Assembly (NCBI RefSeq): GCF_019059575.1
Contig: NW_024881540.1
Location: 868,001-932,000, forward strand
Direction: 5' to 3'
Origin: Amphibalanus amphitrite
Taxonomy: Eukaryota; Arthropoda; Thecostraca; Balanomorpha; Balanidae
DNA length: 64,000 nucleotides
The first letter of the stretch is position 1. Each line of letters begins with the position of its first letter. The translations under genes were made by a program, and so were the position numbers. This document shows positions 46,119 through 57,642 of this stretch, piece by piece. The notes below the pieces were generated by a model. It saw nothing but the letters and a program-made list of their open reading frames with translations. It did no database searches and had not been told where the DNA came from.

Positions 46119-47023
46119 CCCTTGCCGGCACAGGGGGGGGGGGGGGTTGATGCAACCCCCCTAAGGTTTTTCGCGAATAACTCGCGTAAAAAGCGGTTGA
46201 TCGCGACGAAACTTTCAGTACCCTCGCACTGATCAACTTTACACCTACCCTGAAAATTTCATGACCCTGACCCAAATGACCTTTGACCTGTGACCTCTTT
46301 TCCGAGACCATGTTTGGCCGGAATCGCGATTCGGCGTATGTCGGCTCGCATTAGCCGCGCGTTTGCAAGCTTTTCGTGGTTTCAAACGCTGAAACATGTG
46401 ATTTGATGTTGCTCCCATACATTAGGGTGGGTGTCAAGGTCACCTGAAGGTCAGGTCAGGTCATTGACCTTTGGTGACCTCGGGTGACCTCGGTTCACTT
46501 TTTCGAGTTTTACATGTTTCTAGGCTAGTTTTTTTAGCTGAATTCGAATTTAGCAACAATTTGAACATTTACGAAGTAGTTTTGGTGCCTTCGTAACATG
46601 TTACGAAGCTGTCAGAGGCGGTTGACACGCATTACGAATACCCGTCACAACCCCTATCGGTTGACCTGACCTGACCTGACCCGACCTGGTCTAAATGCTT
46701 CAAGACATCATCTCTGATCAAAACTAACACGATATTCGTGATCAGCACCCCGGAAAATCACACAACAGCCACACTTTACGACTTTCTAACAGGTCCCGAT
46801 TTTCCCGGTTTTCGGGTCATTGGCCTGACCTGGAAGGTCACCCGATGACCTAGGACCTTAAAATTGGGTATCATTGGCTTCCTCTCGTGACGGGCAACAC
46901 GCTCGTTTTTTTTCCCGTGAAGCTCTAGCTCGATCAGGGGCCAAACGCGAGGGGGGGGGTCGTACCGACCCCCCCCCCCCCTTGTGCCGTCGAAGGACGC
47001 AAAATGGCCTGTGCCGGCGAGGG
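46119..47023. mobile_element. TTAA-flanked element, family A, copy 4 (905 bp)
   Basis: TTAA at 46115-46118 and 47024-47027. Termini CCCTTGCCGGCACAG and GTGCCGGCGAGGG. The body is close to copies 1 and 2, with a palindrome AGGTCATTGACCT at 46458-46470. Confidence 0.85.
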
Positions 47024-47247
47024 TTAATGCTCACCGCAAAGATTTAACCCTCGCCGGACCTATTGGTTTTCTACATTCTAACCCTCGCCGGTCAGAATGA
47101 CGTCATAAGCGTTTTTGTGGATATATTAGCCATAAAATCAAAAAAGTTTTTTGAGTTTCGAAAAAACCGGAATATATGTTATAGTACCTACCGTCTTCTA
47201 TCTACATACCAAATTTCAGATCGATACCTCGTTTTTTTTTGGCCAAC

Positions 47248-48336
47248 CCAGTAAACATGCCGACGTCGGCCCGACTTCGGGGTGACGTCGGCAACTCGGC
47301 ATCGGCATGCCGACGTCGGCCCGACGTCGGTCCAACCTCGGCACGACGTCGGCTGGATGTCGGATATGCCCGCATGTTCCGACGTCCAGCCGAGGTCCAG
47401 CCGACGTCGGGCCGACGTCGGACCGAGATCAATTGCTGAGGTCCAGCCGACGTCGGGCCGACGCCGGGGCGACGTCGGACCGACATCGGCCGCTGTTTTG
47501 ACCGTTAAAATAATATAAAATACTTGTTTCATGTTTCATAAAGAGCTTCTGTATTCAAAATATCCTCAGGAAACTCAAATCTTCCTCCACGCCGCAACCC
47601 CCTGATCCGGACTGGACGGGAAACTTTATCCCATTTGGGATTGCCCGCAAGCCGAGCTCGCCCGTAGCCGGGTGCGGTGAGTGCTTGGGGGCTGCTCGGC
47701 CTATCCTTTGGTCAGGCTCAGCCCCGGCAACTCACCAGGGCCGGGCCCAGTTCATATAGAAAGGCCAGTCGGCAAGTGTCACTTTGCCAAAGTGCCACTT
47801 ATCAAAGGGACACTTTGGGAAACGTTGGTGCAGGTGTGTAAGAGTGGCTATAACAACAATGGGACCAGGGACTCTATATGAACTGGACCCAGGGTGCTCG
47901 CCAAGAAGACCAATGTCTCCATCTTATCATCCTTCCGGCTCTGAAATGGTCTTGTCAGACCGAAAGGGCATAACCCAACAAAGCAAACTAAGCTCGATAT
48001 CTGGCTGCGTGGTGTAGTGGTTAGCGCACTAACCTCGCGTTCAAATTACACGGGGTTCGAATCCCATCGCCGGCTGATGCTTTTGGCGTGTTGTCCCAGT
48101 AAACATGCCGACGTCGGCGACTGGGGGGCTCGAATCCCGCCGCCGGTTGATATTTTTGGCGCGTTGTCCCAATGAACATGCCGACGTCGGCCCCGTCGGT
48201 CCAACGACAAACGATCTCGTCAACCTCGGCAAACGACCTCGGCCCGACGTCGGCTCGACGTCGGCTGGACTTCGGCTGGACGTCGGAACATGCGGGCATA
48301 TCCGACGTCCAGCCGACGTCGGCATGTTTACTGGGA
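47248..48336. mobile_element. Element with CCCAGTAAACATG termini and ACGTCGG arrays
   Basis: Ends CCCAGTAAACATGCCGACGT and ACGTCGGCATGTTTACTGGG are inverted repeats. Arrays of CCGACGTCGG-type units (47262-47495 and 48178-48330) flank a unique middle. Comparison with the uninterrupted copy at 42328 indicates a 2-bp (AA) target duplication. The arrays are open in several frames on both strands only because of their composition. Confidence 0.75.
48003..48170 (+). repeat. tRNA-derived SINE head, with partial second copy
   Basis: GCGTGGTGTAGTGGTTAGCG resembles an A box and GGTTCGAATCC is a perfect B box, with tRNA-like spacing (48007-48073). The anticodon arm does not pair well. A second B-box fragment, GGCTCGAATCCCGCCGCCGG, follows at 48127, with the same tail TTTTGGCG(T/C)GTTGTCCCA. 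It is better read as a tRNA-derived retroposon than a functional tRNA. Confidence 0.65.
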
Positions 48337-49159
48337 AGTTTTAGCCAAAAAAACTGTTCAAAAATGATGACGCCAAATTTTCAAACTCATTTTTTTGGCA
48401 ATTTTAGACCTCGTAGAGCAAAACAAAGACCATCATTAGACTCCCCGTGACGACCTGCATCGAGTCGCTACCAATTTTATGCAAAAATATCAACTTTAAA
48501 ATTTGACCTAATTTGACCTGACCCTGACCTGACCTTCACCAAAACGTGACCTGGGCTGGCCCCAAAGGCTGCCTAACCCACATAATCGCATTTGTCATGT
48601 AAGATGGACCATAAAACATGTATCACACGACACTTTCATATTGTGACTCCCGGTGACCTGACTTCGCTCATCGCTGTGACCTGACCTGGTATCAGTGACC
48701 TCAGATAGCAAAGTATGTGTTTGACGAACAATGTACCATCGATGGTTTTCAATAAATTACCAATTTACTCGATTTCACAACACATTTCTTGAAATGCCCG
48801 TGAAAGGTGAAAATCCGACCTTTGACCTGACCTGTGACGTCATCGGTTTGACCTAGGTCAATGAAATTTGGTCACAAGATAGTTTCTGGGAGGGGCTATC
48901 GAACGCCGTTTGAATTTAAGAAAATCGGCCGGTAAATTTCCGAGATCTTAGGGGTGGGCCGAAACGCCCCCCCCCCCCTACGGGTGGTAGGGTCTGCCGG
49001 TAGCCCTACGGGGCGCGGGTTAACCCTCGCCGGACCTAGAGGGTGGGTGGGTGGGTACGACCCCCCCCCTCGCCGTTTCGCCCCTGGTGGAGCTAGCGCG
49101 TTGCGGAAAAACGAGCGTGTGCGCCGTTACGAGACGCAGAGATTGGTACCCGATTTTAA

Positions 49160-50069
49160 CCCTCGCCCGCACATGCCATTTTCCCATCCTAGAACGCACA
49201 TGGGGAGGGGGGGGGGGTGGTTGCCACCCCCCGCGCCATTTCGTTCCTGTTGGAGATAGAGCTTAGCGGTATGGACCAAAAAGATTCTTTGGGAAGAGAC
49301 GAATCCAATAATACCCAGTTTTACCTTCTCAGGTCAGTCATTGACCTTGCAGGTCAGGTCAAACTAAAAAATGTTGCTGTTTTGGGTCACCGTTGAATAT
49401 CAAGTGCGCTGCTTACCTATCATATACCGATGACAATGCCGTTTTCTGGTGCCAAGCCAGCTAGAACCTCTTTGTCACACTACCCGACCAGGTTTTTGCT
49501 GCTGAGGTCATTTCAGGTCAAGTTAGGTCAAGGTCAATTATATGTGTTTGTATGTCTGTGTGTGTCTGTGTGTATACTGATGTGTGCACCGATTGGTTAC
49601 GTGTCCATATTACATGAAATCATGATCTGAGAAGCTTTTACCAAAAATGCAGTAAAAAAAATTCACAAAAAGTAAATTCCGCTTGCCTAAAACGCAATTA
49701 TCTTAGATGACCTAGGTTGACCTTGACCTTGACCTTGACATCTGTACACCGTCGAACCACATGTTCCATGGTAGGTGGGAGGTAAGACTGGCAAAAAAGG
49801 CCGAAATCAAGGTGTCAAAAGCTCACAAGGCCCATAGCTACGCAAGATGTTGAGAATTGGCCATTTGGGTCATGACATGACCTGAAAAACAAGGTCATAT
49901 CTCCGAAACAAAAAACCACAGAAACTTGAAATTTTCGGTGGATGTCTAGAAAGGATAGAGGAGCAGCTATACGAAAAATCAGCCTTCTAGCTCTAAAAAT
50001 GTTGAGTGCAGAGCAGAAAGACTACCTGGGGGGGGGGTGGCAAACCCCCCCCCCATGTGCGGGCGAGGG
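49160..50069. mobile_element. TTAA-flanked element, family B, copy 2 (910 bp), inside K
   Basis: TTAA at 49156-49159 and 50070-50073. Termini CCCTCGCCCGCACATG and CATGTGCGGGCGAGGG. The host sequence GATTTTAAGGTCCTAGGTC is unbroken at 10193-10211, which is therefore an empty site. Confidence 0.85.
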
Positions 50070-50623
50070 TTAAGGTCCTAGGTCAATCGGTAACCTCTGA
50101 GGTCAGGTCAAGTGCCCCAAGGTACGGTTCAGTTTTTGGTGAATAACTTCGCAAAAAATGGCCGCAGAGCCGCAATTTTGGCAGCATCGTGTTCACCTCG
50201 CTCAGGCGCGTCGAATGATATACTGTTTGCTCGGGTCAGGTCAACTTAGGGTGTTGACCTCAGGTCAAGGTCAGGTCAGCACCCCCAGGTCACGAAGTTC
50301 GTCGAAAGAGGTCATATCGCATATCATTCGATTCGGCAGGTCTCCCTGAGTCCATTGGTGGCTTTCCCGACTCGCTAGCTCAATTTGATCAAGAGGTATT
50401 GACGAAAAACGAATAAGACCTTGATGACGTCATAAATGACGTCACGCAAGGTCAACATTGCAAAAGTGACGCATCTAACCTTGCAAGCAGTGCATCAAAT
50501 CACGATTCTGTATGCTTGAGTTAGTAGGAGATCGTTCCCGGCGCCAGAATAGCAGTTTTCATTTTTCCCCATTGACTTATAATGGTGAGGTCACGAAAAT
50601 GACCTGACCTCATATGACCTTAA

Positions 50624-51605
50624 CCCTATTCCTGGCGGGCTCCGCCGGGACAAGAAACTGGCGGGGGGGCCGATTCAGCCCCCCCTGAGATCTCGAGAAC
50701 GAAGCAAGATAGCGACAAGCGGTAAACGGCATCGGATACGCATGGACAAGGTCTACAATTTTTACAAAGGTCATTTTCAGGTCAGGTCAAAGATGACGTC
50801 ACAGGGGTCGAAAAAGTCAAAATGGCGGCGCTAGATATGGAGAGAGTTTTTCTCGAATAACTTTCGAATTAGTCAAGATAGGAACAAACTAAGGGCATCA
50901 TCGTGATCCTCTCGTCAATCCGCATCGAATGATATATATGTTGACCTCGAAAGGTCAAGGTCAAAGGTTGACCTCAGGTCACGTGACCTCGAGGTCATCA
51001 TGTATATCAATCGATGCGTCTTGACGAGCTGAACACAATGAGACCATCCACGCGTCTGTATCTTGTTCCTGTACGGAGTTATTGGCCAAAAACCTTTGGT
51101 GACCTTTGATGACGTCACATGACCTCACAGCTGCCCAACAGCAAAACAGACCTCAAGGTAGTGAAGGTTGATCGTATATGAAGTCATGTATGGTATATGG
51201 GGCCATTCCGACCCGTTTTAGTGGTAAAAACAGGGAGTTGATTTTTCCCCCATTGACTTATAATGGGGAGGTCGCGAAATTGACCTGACCTTAGGTCACC
51301 GATATCAAAATTCCGAGATATACAAATTGCACATACTGGTACCCTAACTAAAGCCTGAAGAGAAGAAATTGATCGGTCAAAAACTCTAGCTCTGGCGTGA
51401 TTGCAAACTTTTCTGAGGTAGGGTCACCAAACCGCCTCTGGTGACCTGACCTGAGGTCAGATCAACTCAAAATTTTCAGACATGTTGCGTAGAAGCCTTA
51501 TAGGAAAAGTCAGAAAATTTGAGCTTCCTAGCTCAACGCGTTTGGGAGAAATAACCAAAAAACCTCAGGGGGGGGGCTCCTGAGGCCCCCCCGCCAGGAA
51601 TAGGG
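50624..51605. mobile_element. TTAA-flanked element, family J (982 bp), inside K
   Basis: TTAA at 50620-50623 and 51606-51609. Perfect termini CCCTATTCCTGGCGGG / CCCGCCAGGAATAGGG. The interior is rich in AGGTCA and TGACGTCA words. Confidence 0.85.
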
Positions 51606-52143
51606 TTAAGGAAAAATCCGAGATATACAAAATGTGAGACTCATAATGGATATTAGATCCTGCAAGTTTCATTTCCCTGTGACATCTCCTCTGGCAGTGA
51701 GGGCGTTGCGAAGTTGTGACATCTGAAGACCGTGCAGAGGTTCACTTATGACGTCATAGGTCAGTGACCTGACCCGACCCAAAAATGCGGTTGGTGTCAA
51801 AAGATCCGACTTGAATCAAAGGTCAGGTATGGCAAGTTTCAGCTCTCTATCGCCAGCGTGTTCGGAGCTATCGCGAACAAACCCTATGGGGGGCGGCACC
51901 CGCCCCCCCCCCTCGGCCGGCGAGGGTTAAAGAGTGTGCAAAATTTGGTGGTGCTACGTGTTACCATTTTTAATATTTTTGCAAAATTCCGATGCTGCTA
52001 AACGATTCTAATTTTGCCCTGACATATATGCCGAATTTTATGACCTGGTGACTTGACCTGAACCATGCCTTAACTTTGTAACAGGACTGGAACTTGAGGT
52101 GTCCAGGAAATATGCCAAAAGGATGCCCAGAGGATACCCTTAA

Positions 52144-52500
52144 CCCTCGTCCTAGCAGGGGGGTCGATGCGACCCCCCTTAGGTTTTTTCAAAGATAGCG
52201 TAAAAACGGCGGCGCGCAGCGCCACCAAATTTGGCACAGCCTATGGGGCAACCTTTGTACATATGCCCTCAAAAATTTCAGGTCCGGATTACCTTAGGTC
52301 AGGTCAACAGTTCAGAAAAACCGATACAAGGTCATGGTCAAATTTTAATTTTCTTTATGCACCTGTCCTACTCACGTTTTGGACTGATTTACTAAACTTC
52401 AAACTTTCAGGATGTGCTAAGTTCACCGAGTTGTCTAACATATAGTTCGTTTTTTTATGTTACTAACTTTAAGTCAGTTAGAGCTCATTACGCCAAAATG
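52144..52500. mobile_element. Left end of a further TTAA element
   Basis: TTAA at 52140-52143, then CCCTCGTCCTAGCAGG and a GGGGGGTCGATGCGACCCCCC-like hairpin. No matching right end before the next element begins at 52505. Confidence 0.5.
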
Positions 52501-52504
52501 ATAA

Positions 52505-53868
52505 CCCGCGCCCCGCTGGGGGGGGGGCAGAATCTGCCCCCTCCCGTTTTTCGCCAATAACTTCTAAACGCGTTACGCCAGCGACGTCAAACTTTTAGTA
52601 CCTTATCATACCCTGAAAATTTGAGCGAAATCCGTCGGATTTTTTTTTTGTTGAGAAAATGACGTTTTAATGACGTCATGTTCGCCATTTTCGCCTCAGA
52701 ACGGCTAAATTTCAAACGCCGCTAACATCTTCATTTTTAATTGCATAAAGACGTAACAAAAAGGTTATGCGTGATTCTACTTTGTCTATCAAATAGCTAT
52801 CTCGGTTTTTTGAAAATTTGGGATTTTGGCCTAATTTTTTTTAACTGACTTTTTTGGGAATATAATTATAAAATCCAAAATTTTGAGTGTATTAAAAAAA
52901 CGGAATATATGTCAGAGAAGTGGTCTATGTGCACTAGAGCACTTCATGGGCCGGATAAATCCGTTATCCACGGATAAATCCGCGGACCGGATAGGATTGG
53001 ATTCTAAATTTGTTAAAAAAGAACGGATATGGGCGGGCCGGATTTGGGAATTGAAGGTTGAACCCGGATCAAAACGGATCAAAATTTTAACATTCAACAT
53101 TGAAGTTAAAAATTAACCTAATGTGTTAAGCGGCAGCAGAGGTTTGATTAAAGTAATAGGCATCATTTTATGACACTCACTTGTCACAAGACTTGTATGG
53201 CTGTCTGGTCCCTTAGATTGAATTTGTTAGTCCAGTTTTGGGTGAAACCAGTTATTGGTGAAACGGATTATTACGGATATTTTTTGGAAGTTTGGCTGCA
53301 ATACGGGCCATGGGTGGGCCGGATTCTGATATTCAAAGAAAGGCGGATAATGGGCGGATCTGGATATGACTTGCCGGATATGGGCCGGGCCGGATCCTAA
53401 AAAGCCTATCCGTGAAGTGCTCTAATGTGCACCTACATACCTACCTACCAATTTTCAGAAGAATCGGTTCAAAAATGTGAGAGTTATTCAAAATTTTATG
53501 ACGTCACGACACACAAAATTTATGAAAAATGATTTTTTTGAAGTTCTAGACCTCGTACGTAAACAAAAATAGCACCATTCGATTCGCCGTGAAAAAATAC
53601 ATCAGATAGACATCTTTTTAGGCCTTAACAACCAGCTTCAAAATTTGACCTCACTTGACCTGACCTTGACCTGAACTCGACCTGAAATTCATCCAGAGGT
53701 GGTCCATATCACTTATTGCGTGTGCCTATTGAATTCTATGAATAAAATGACCCATAAAACATGTGTCGCACATGCCCTTTTCTATATTTTGTTTTTGGTG
53801 ACCTAACCTGACCTGACTGACCTTGACCTTTGAATGATATTGTATGCAACGAATATTGTCTTCAGTGG
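52505..53868. mobile_element. TTAA-type element, family C, copy 1 (right end lost)
   Basis: Starts CCCGCGCCCCGCTGGG. The body is the reverse complement of 56147-57327, with a 490-bp hAT-type insert at 52935-53424. It is cut off near 53868 by another element starting CAGTGGCGTATCCAAGGG. Confidence 0.7.
52935..53424. mobile_element. hAT-type MITE (490 bp) with 8-bp target duplication
   Basis: Ends TAGAGCACTTCA and TGAAGTGCTCTA are inverted repeats. ATGTGCAC flanks both sides (52927-52934, 53425-53432). The uninterrupted site GGTGCACATAGACCACTTC is present, reversed, at 56870-56888. The interior repeats GGAT/CGGATA words. Confidence 0.88.
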
Positions 53869-54087
53869 CGTATCCAAGGGGGGACCCTGGGGGTCCTAGG
53901 ATCCCTCCTGGAGCCTAGACAAAACGTTTTTTTTTATAACACGAAAAAATTGAAATGACTTCAAGGGCCCTTTTGACCACTTCCCATTTTATTCGCAAAA
54001 AGAAAAAGTATTGTAGAACTCTTTTAGGGACCCCCTGAGGACTATAAGAGGACACTTTTAGGCCAATGAGGGTCCTTGTGAAGTAAA

Positions 54088-55110
54088 CAGAGGGCCCTCT
54101 CAGGTACACAGAGGGCCCTTTCAGGCACACAGAGGGCCGTCTCAGGCACACAGGGGGCCCTCTCAGGCACACAAAGGCCCTCTGAGACACACAAAGGGCC
54201 CTCTCAGGCACACATAGGGCCCTCTCAGGCACACAGAGGGCCCTCTCAGGCACACAGAGGGCCCTCTCAGGCAAACAGAGGGCACTCTCAGGTACAGAGA
54301 GGACCCTTTCAGGCACACAGTGGGCCCTCTCAAACACACAGGGCCCTCTCAGGTACACAGAGGGCCCTCTGAGACACACAGAGTGCCCTTTCAGGCACAT
54401 AGAGAGCCCTCTCAGGCACACAGAGGGCCCTCTCAGGTACACAGAGGGCCCTCTCAGGCACACATAGGGCCTTCTCAGGCTCACAGAGGGTCCTCTGAGA
54501 CACACAGAGGCCCTTTCAGGCACACAGAGGGCCCTTTCAGGCACACAGAGGGCCCTTTCAGGCACACAGAGGGACCTCTCAGGCAAACAGAGAGCCCTCT
54601 CAGGTACACATAGGGCCCTCTCAGGCACACAGAGGGCCCTCTCAGACAAACAGAGGGCCCTCTCAGGTACAGAGAGGGCCCTTTCAGGCACACAGAGGGC
54701 CCTCTCAAACACACAGGGCCTCTCAGGTACACAGAGGGCCCTCTGAGACACACAGAGTGCCCTTTCAGGCACACAGAGGGCCCTCTCAGGCACACAGAGG
54801 GCCCTCTCAAGTCTCAGGTACACAGAGCGCCCTCTCAGGCACACAGAGGGCCCTCTCAGGTACACAGAGGGCCCTCTCAGGCTCACAGAGGGTCCTCTGA
54901 GACACACAGAGGCCCTTTCAGGCACACAGAGGGCCCTCTCAGGCACACATAGGGCCCTCTCAGGCACACAGAGGGCCCTCTCAGGCAAACAGAGGGCCCT
55001 CTCAGGCAAACAGAGGGCCCTCTCAGGTACACAGAGGGCCCTTTCAGGCACACAGAGGGCCCTCTCAAACACAGAGGGCCCTCTCAGGCACTCAGGGGGG
55101 CCTCCCAGAC
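54088..55110. repeat. 21-bp minisatellite (GAGGGCCCTCTCAGGCACACA units)
   Basis: About 45-50 imperfect units. The dominant period is 21 bases, a multiple of three, so the minus strand stays open for 399 codons (CVPERAL repeats). This is a by-product of the period, not evidence of a gene. Related, more diverged GGGCCCTCTGAGG sequence fills 58530-59080 and 62715-63190. Confidence 0.9.
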
Positions 55111-55149
55111 ACACAAAGGGCCCGCTAAGACCAGCAGAGGGCCCCCTAA

Positions 55150-57551
55150 CCCGGCACCGCCTGGGCTATTTCCGTACCCACATCAGCCTGGGGGGGGGGG
55201 GGGTCGGATCCGACCCCCCCCCCCTGTTATCTCGAGAACCAATGGTCGTATCGAGCCCCGCGAGGCGGCGTTCGAAAGGTCTCTATGAGACCTTTCCAAA
55301 GCACTCTTAAGATTTTAAGATTGAGGTCAACTTTCGGGTCAAGGTCAGGTCAAAGGTCAAATTCAGGGGTTTTGCATGATTAGGCTTACGGACAGCGGAA
55401 TCGATAGCTGCTGCTCGAAACTCACCACAAATGACCTCAAAGACCTAGTGAAGGTACCATGTGCGTATAGGGGTCATACTAAGTACGGGTCAAGGTCAGG
55501 TCAGGTCACGAAATGTCACGGTTTTCACTTTCTGCTACATGGGCGTGCGACACATGTTTTATGGCTTATTTTTCACGCCAAATCCGATGGTAATGGTTAT
55601 ATGTGACCCCAAGTCACTGTGCTGGTGATAAGTGTGCATTGAAAGCATAAAAAATCGTTTATACCATACATAACTAAACGAGGGCTAAGAAAAAAAGTCA
55701 ATTTTTCAACTTTTTATTTTTGACATAAAAATGCACTTTTCTAGACGAGCTTTGTCCCAGGAATCTAGTGGTGCCATTTGTTTTCACATGCGATGTTCAG
55801 AAGTGCCTCTAATTCGCGAAAATGCTTATGACGTCACCATGCCCTATGCATGTTGGAGCTATTTTTTACAATTTGGGGGTCAAAAATCAAGATAGAAAGT
55901 TGAAATTTGGGACATCTAATGTTCTTATAGAGCTCTATAACATATATTCCGGTTTTTTGGAAATTCTCAAAATTTTGGATTTTATTAGCTGTTTTCCAAA
56001 AAATATAGTTTTTTGAATTTTTAGGGGTGAAAAACGCATTTTATGGAAAATCCGAGATAGCCATTTTAAAGAACTCGTTGAGCTGCGTCTTTTCATGACC
56101 TTAATTTGCAATTTGCTTAAAACCTCGATTTTTGGCGATTTTTTAACCCGCGCCCCGCTGGGCTATTCAGCCATACGCGCCCTGCTGGGGGGGGGGGGGG
56201 GCAGATTCTGCCCCCCTGTCTAACTTCCGAACCGATGGTCGTAGAAAGACGGGGAAACAGCAATCGAAAGCTCTCAACAAGGCGGATCTTAAGAGCCCAA
56301 ATTTTTTTGCTTAAGTAGGTCAGAGGTCAGGTCAAGGTCAGGTCAAGGGTACAAAATACAAGTTTCTACAGTATCGGCCTTGCACCGTAGTTGCCGAAGA
56401 ATGGACTGAGACTGATTGCCCAAAACGTGTTCTTAGACTACCAAGACAACATTCATTGCACACAATGTCATTCAAAGGTCAAGGTCAAGGTCAGGTCAGG
56501 TCAGGTCAGGTCACCAAAAACAAAATATAGAAAAGGGCATGTGCGACACATGTTTTATGGGTCATGTTACTCATGGAATTCAATAGGCACACTCAATAAG
56601 TGATATGGACCACCTCTGGATGAATTTCAGGTCGAGGTCAGGTCAAGGTCAGGTCAAGTGAGGTCAAATTTTGAAGTTGGTTGTTAAGGCCTAAAAAGGT
56701 GTCTATTCGATGCAGTTTTTCACGGCGAATCGAATGGTGCTATTTTTGTTTCCGTACGAGGTCTAGAACTTCCAAAAAAATCATTTTTCAAAATTTTTGT
56801 GTGTCGTGACGTCATAAAATTTTGAATAACTCCCACATTTTTGAACCGATTCTTCTCAAAATTGGTATGTAGGTGCACATAGACCACTTCTTTGACATAT
56901 ATTCCGGTTTTTTTCGATAAACTCAAAATTTTGGATTTTATAAATATTTTCCCAAAAAAGTCAGTTTTTTGGAAAAATTTTGGCCAAAATCCAAAATTTT
57001 CAAAAAACCGAGATAGCCATTTGATAGACAAAGTAGAATCACGTATAACCTTTTTTGTTACGTCTTGATTCCTTTAAAAATGAAGATGTTAGCGGCGTTT
57101 GAAATTTTGCCGTTTTTGAGGCGAAAATGGCGAACATGACGTCACTAAAACGTCAATTTCTCAAAAAATTTCCGACGGATTTCGCTCAAATTTTCAGGGA
57201 ACGTGTCAAATTGATGTATGATAAGGTACTGAAAGTTTGACGTCGCTGGCGTGACGCGTTTAGAAGTTATTGGCGAAAAACGGGAGGGGGGCAGATTCTG
57301 CCCCCCCCCCCCCCAGCGGGGCGCGGGTTAAACATTTACCATTTTTTGACTGAAAACGCCATGTAGTTACATCACTAAAATCGATATATCTAAAAAAATT
57401 GAAAATTTTTTCTTAAAAATTGCACAGGAGACGTCAAATTGATCGGGGAGAAGGTATGCGAAGTTTCAAGTTGATAGCTCAAGCGGTTCATGAGTTATTC
57501 AAGAAAAACGGAGGGGGGGGGTCGGATCCGACCCCCCCAGGCGGTCGCGGG
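55150..57551. mobile_element. TTAA-type element I, with element C copy 2 nested inside
   Basis: Left end CCCGGCACCGCCTGGG (preceded by CTAA), right end CCAGGCGGTCGCGGG followed by TTAA at 57552-57555. Hairpins of the form GGGGTCGGATCCGACCCC lie at both ends (near 55190-55222 and 57508-57538). Net length without the insert is about 1.2 kb. Confidence 0.75.
56147..57327. mobile_element. TTAA-flanked element, family C, copy 2 (1181 bp)
   Basis: TTAA at 56143-56146 and 57328-57331. Perfect 16-bp ends CCCGCGCCCCGCTGGG / CCCAGCGGGGCGCGGG. The body is mirrored at 52505-53868. It carries a run of seven GGTCA units near 56476-56512. Confidence 0.87.
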
Positions 57552-57642
57552 TTAAGACTAACAGAAGGCCCTCTGAGGTACCAAGGTCAATTTCAGGCCA
57601 CAAGGTGTCCTATGAGGCCACCAGACGGCCCTCTTATATCAA

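Larger units (their letters stand above)
47048..49019. mobile_element. Family D-like TTAA element split by an ACGTCGG element
   Basis: TTAA at 47044-47047 and 49020-49023. The body matches 41835-43037. At GGCCAA the match stops and resumes 1089 bases later, so 47248-48336 is inserted. The two outer ends differ (CCCTCGCCGG against CCCGCGCCCC reversed), so it may be chimeric. Its right TTAA is shared with the next element. Confidence 0.65.
49024..51926. mobile_element. TTAA element K carrying two nested TTAA elements
   Basis: TTAA at 49020-49023 and 51927-51930. Ends CCCTCGCCGGACC and GGCCGGCGAGGG. Excluding the inserts at 49160-50069 and 50624-51605 leaves about 1.0 kb, the usual size. The start of its body matches family A (AGCTAGCGCG...GATTTTAAGGTCCTAGGTC). 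Confidence 0.75.

Noticed and set aside
47202-47532. Open frames of ADVGPTSARRR type on both strands
   Set aside because: They are translations of CCGACGTCGG arrays in a transposable element.
48003-48078. Functional tRNA gene
   Set aside because: The B box is perfect but the anticodon stem does not pair, and the tail is shared with a partial copy nearby, as in a SINE.
53915-55114. 399-codon open frame on the minus strand as a gene
   Set aside because: It is made entirely of the 21-bp satellite and runs into flanking non-repeat sequence without splice or start context.
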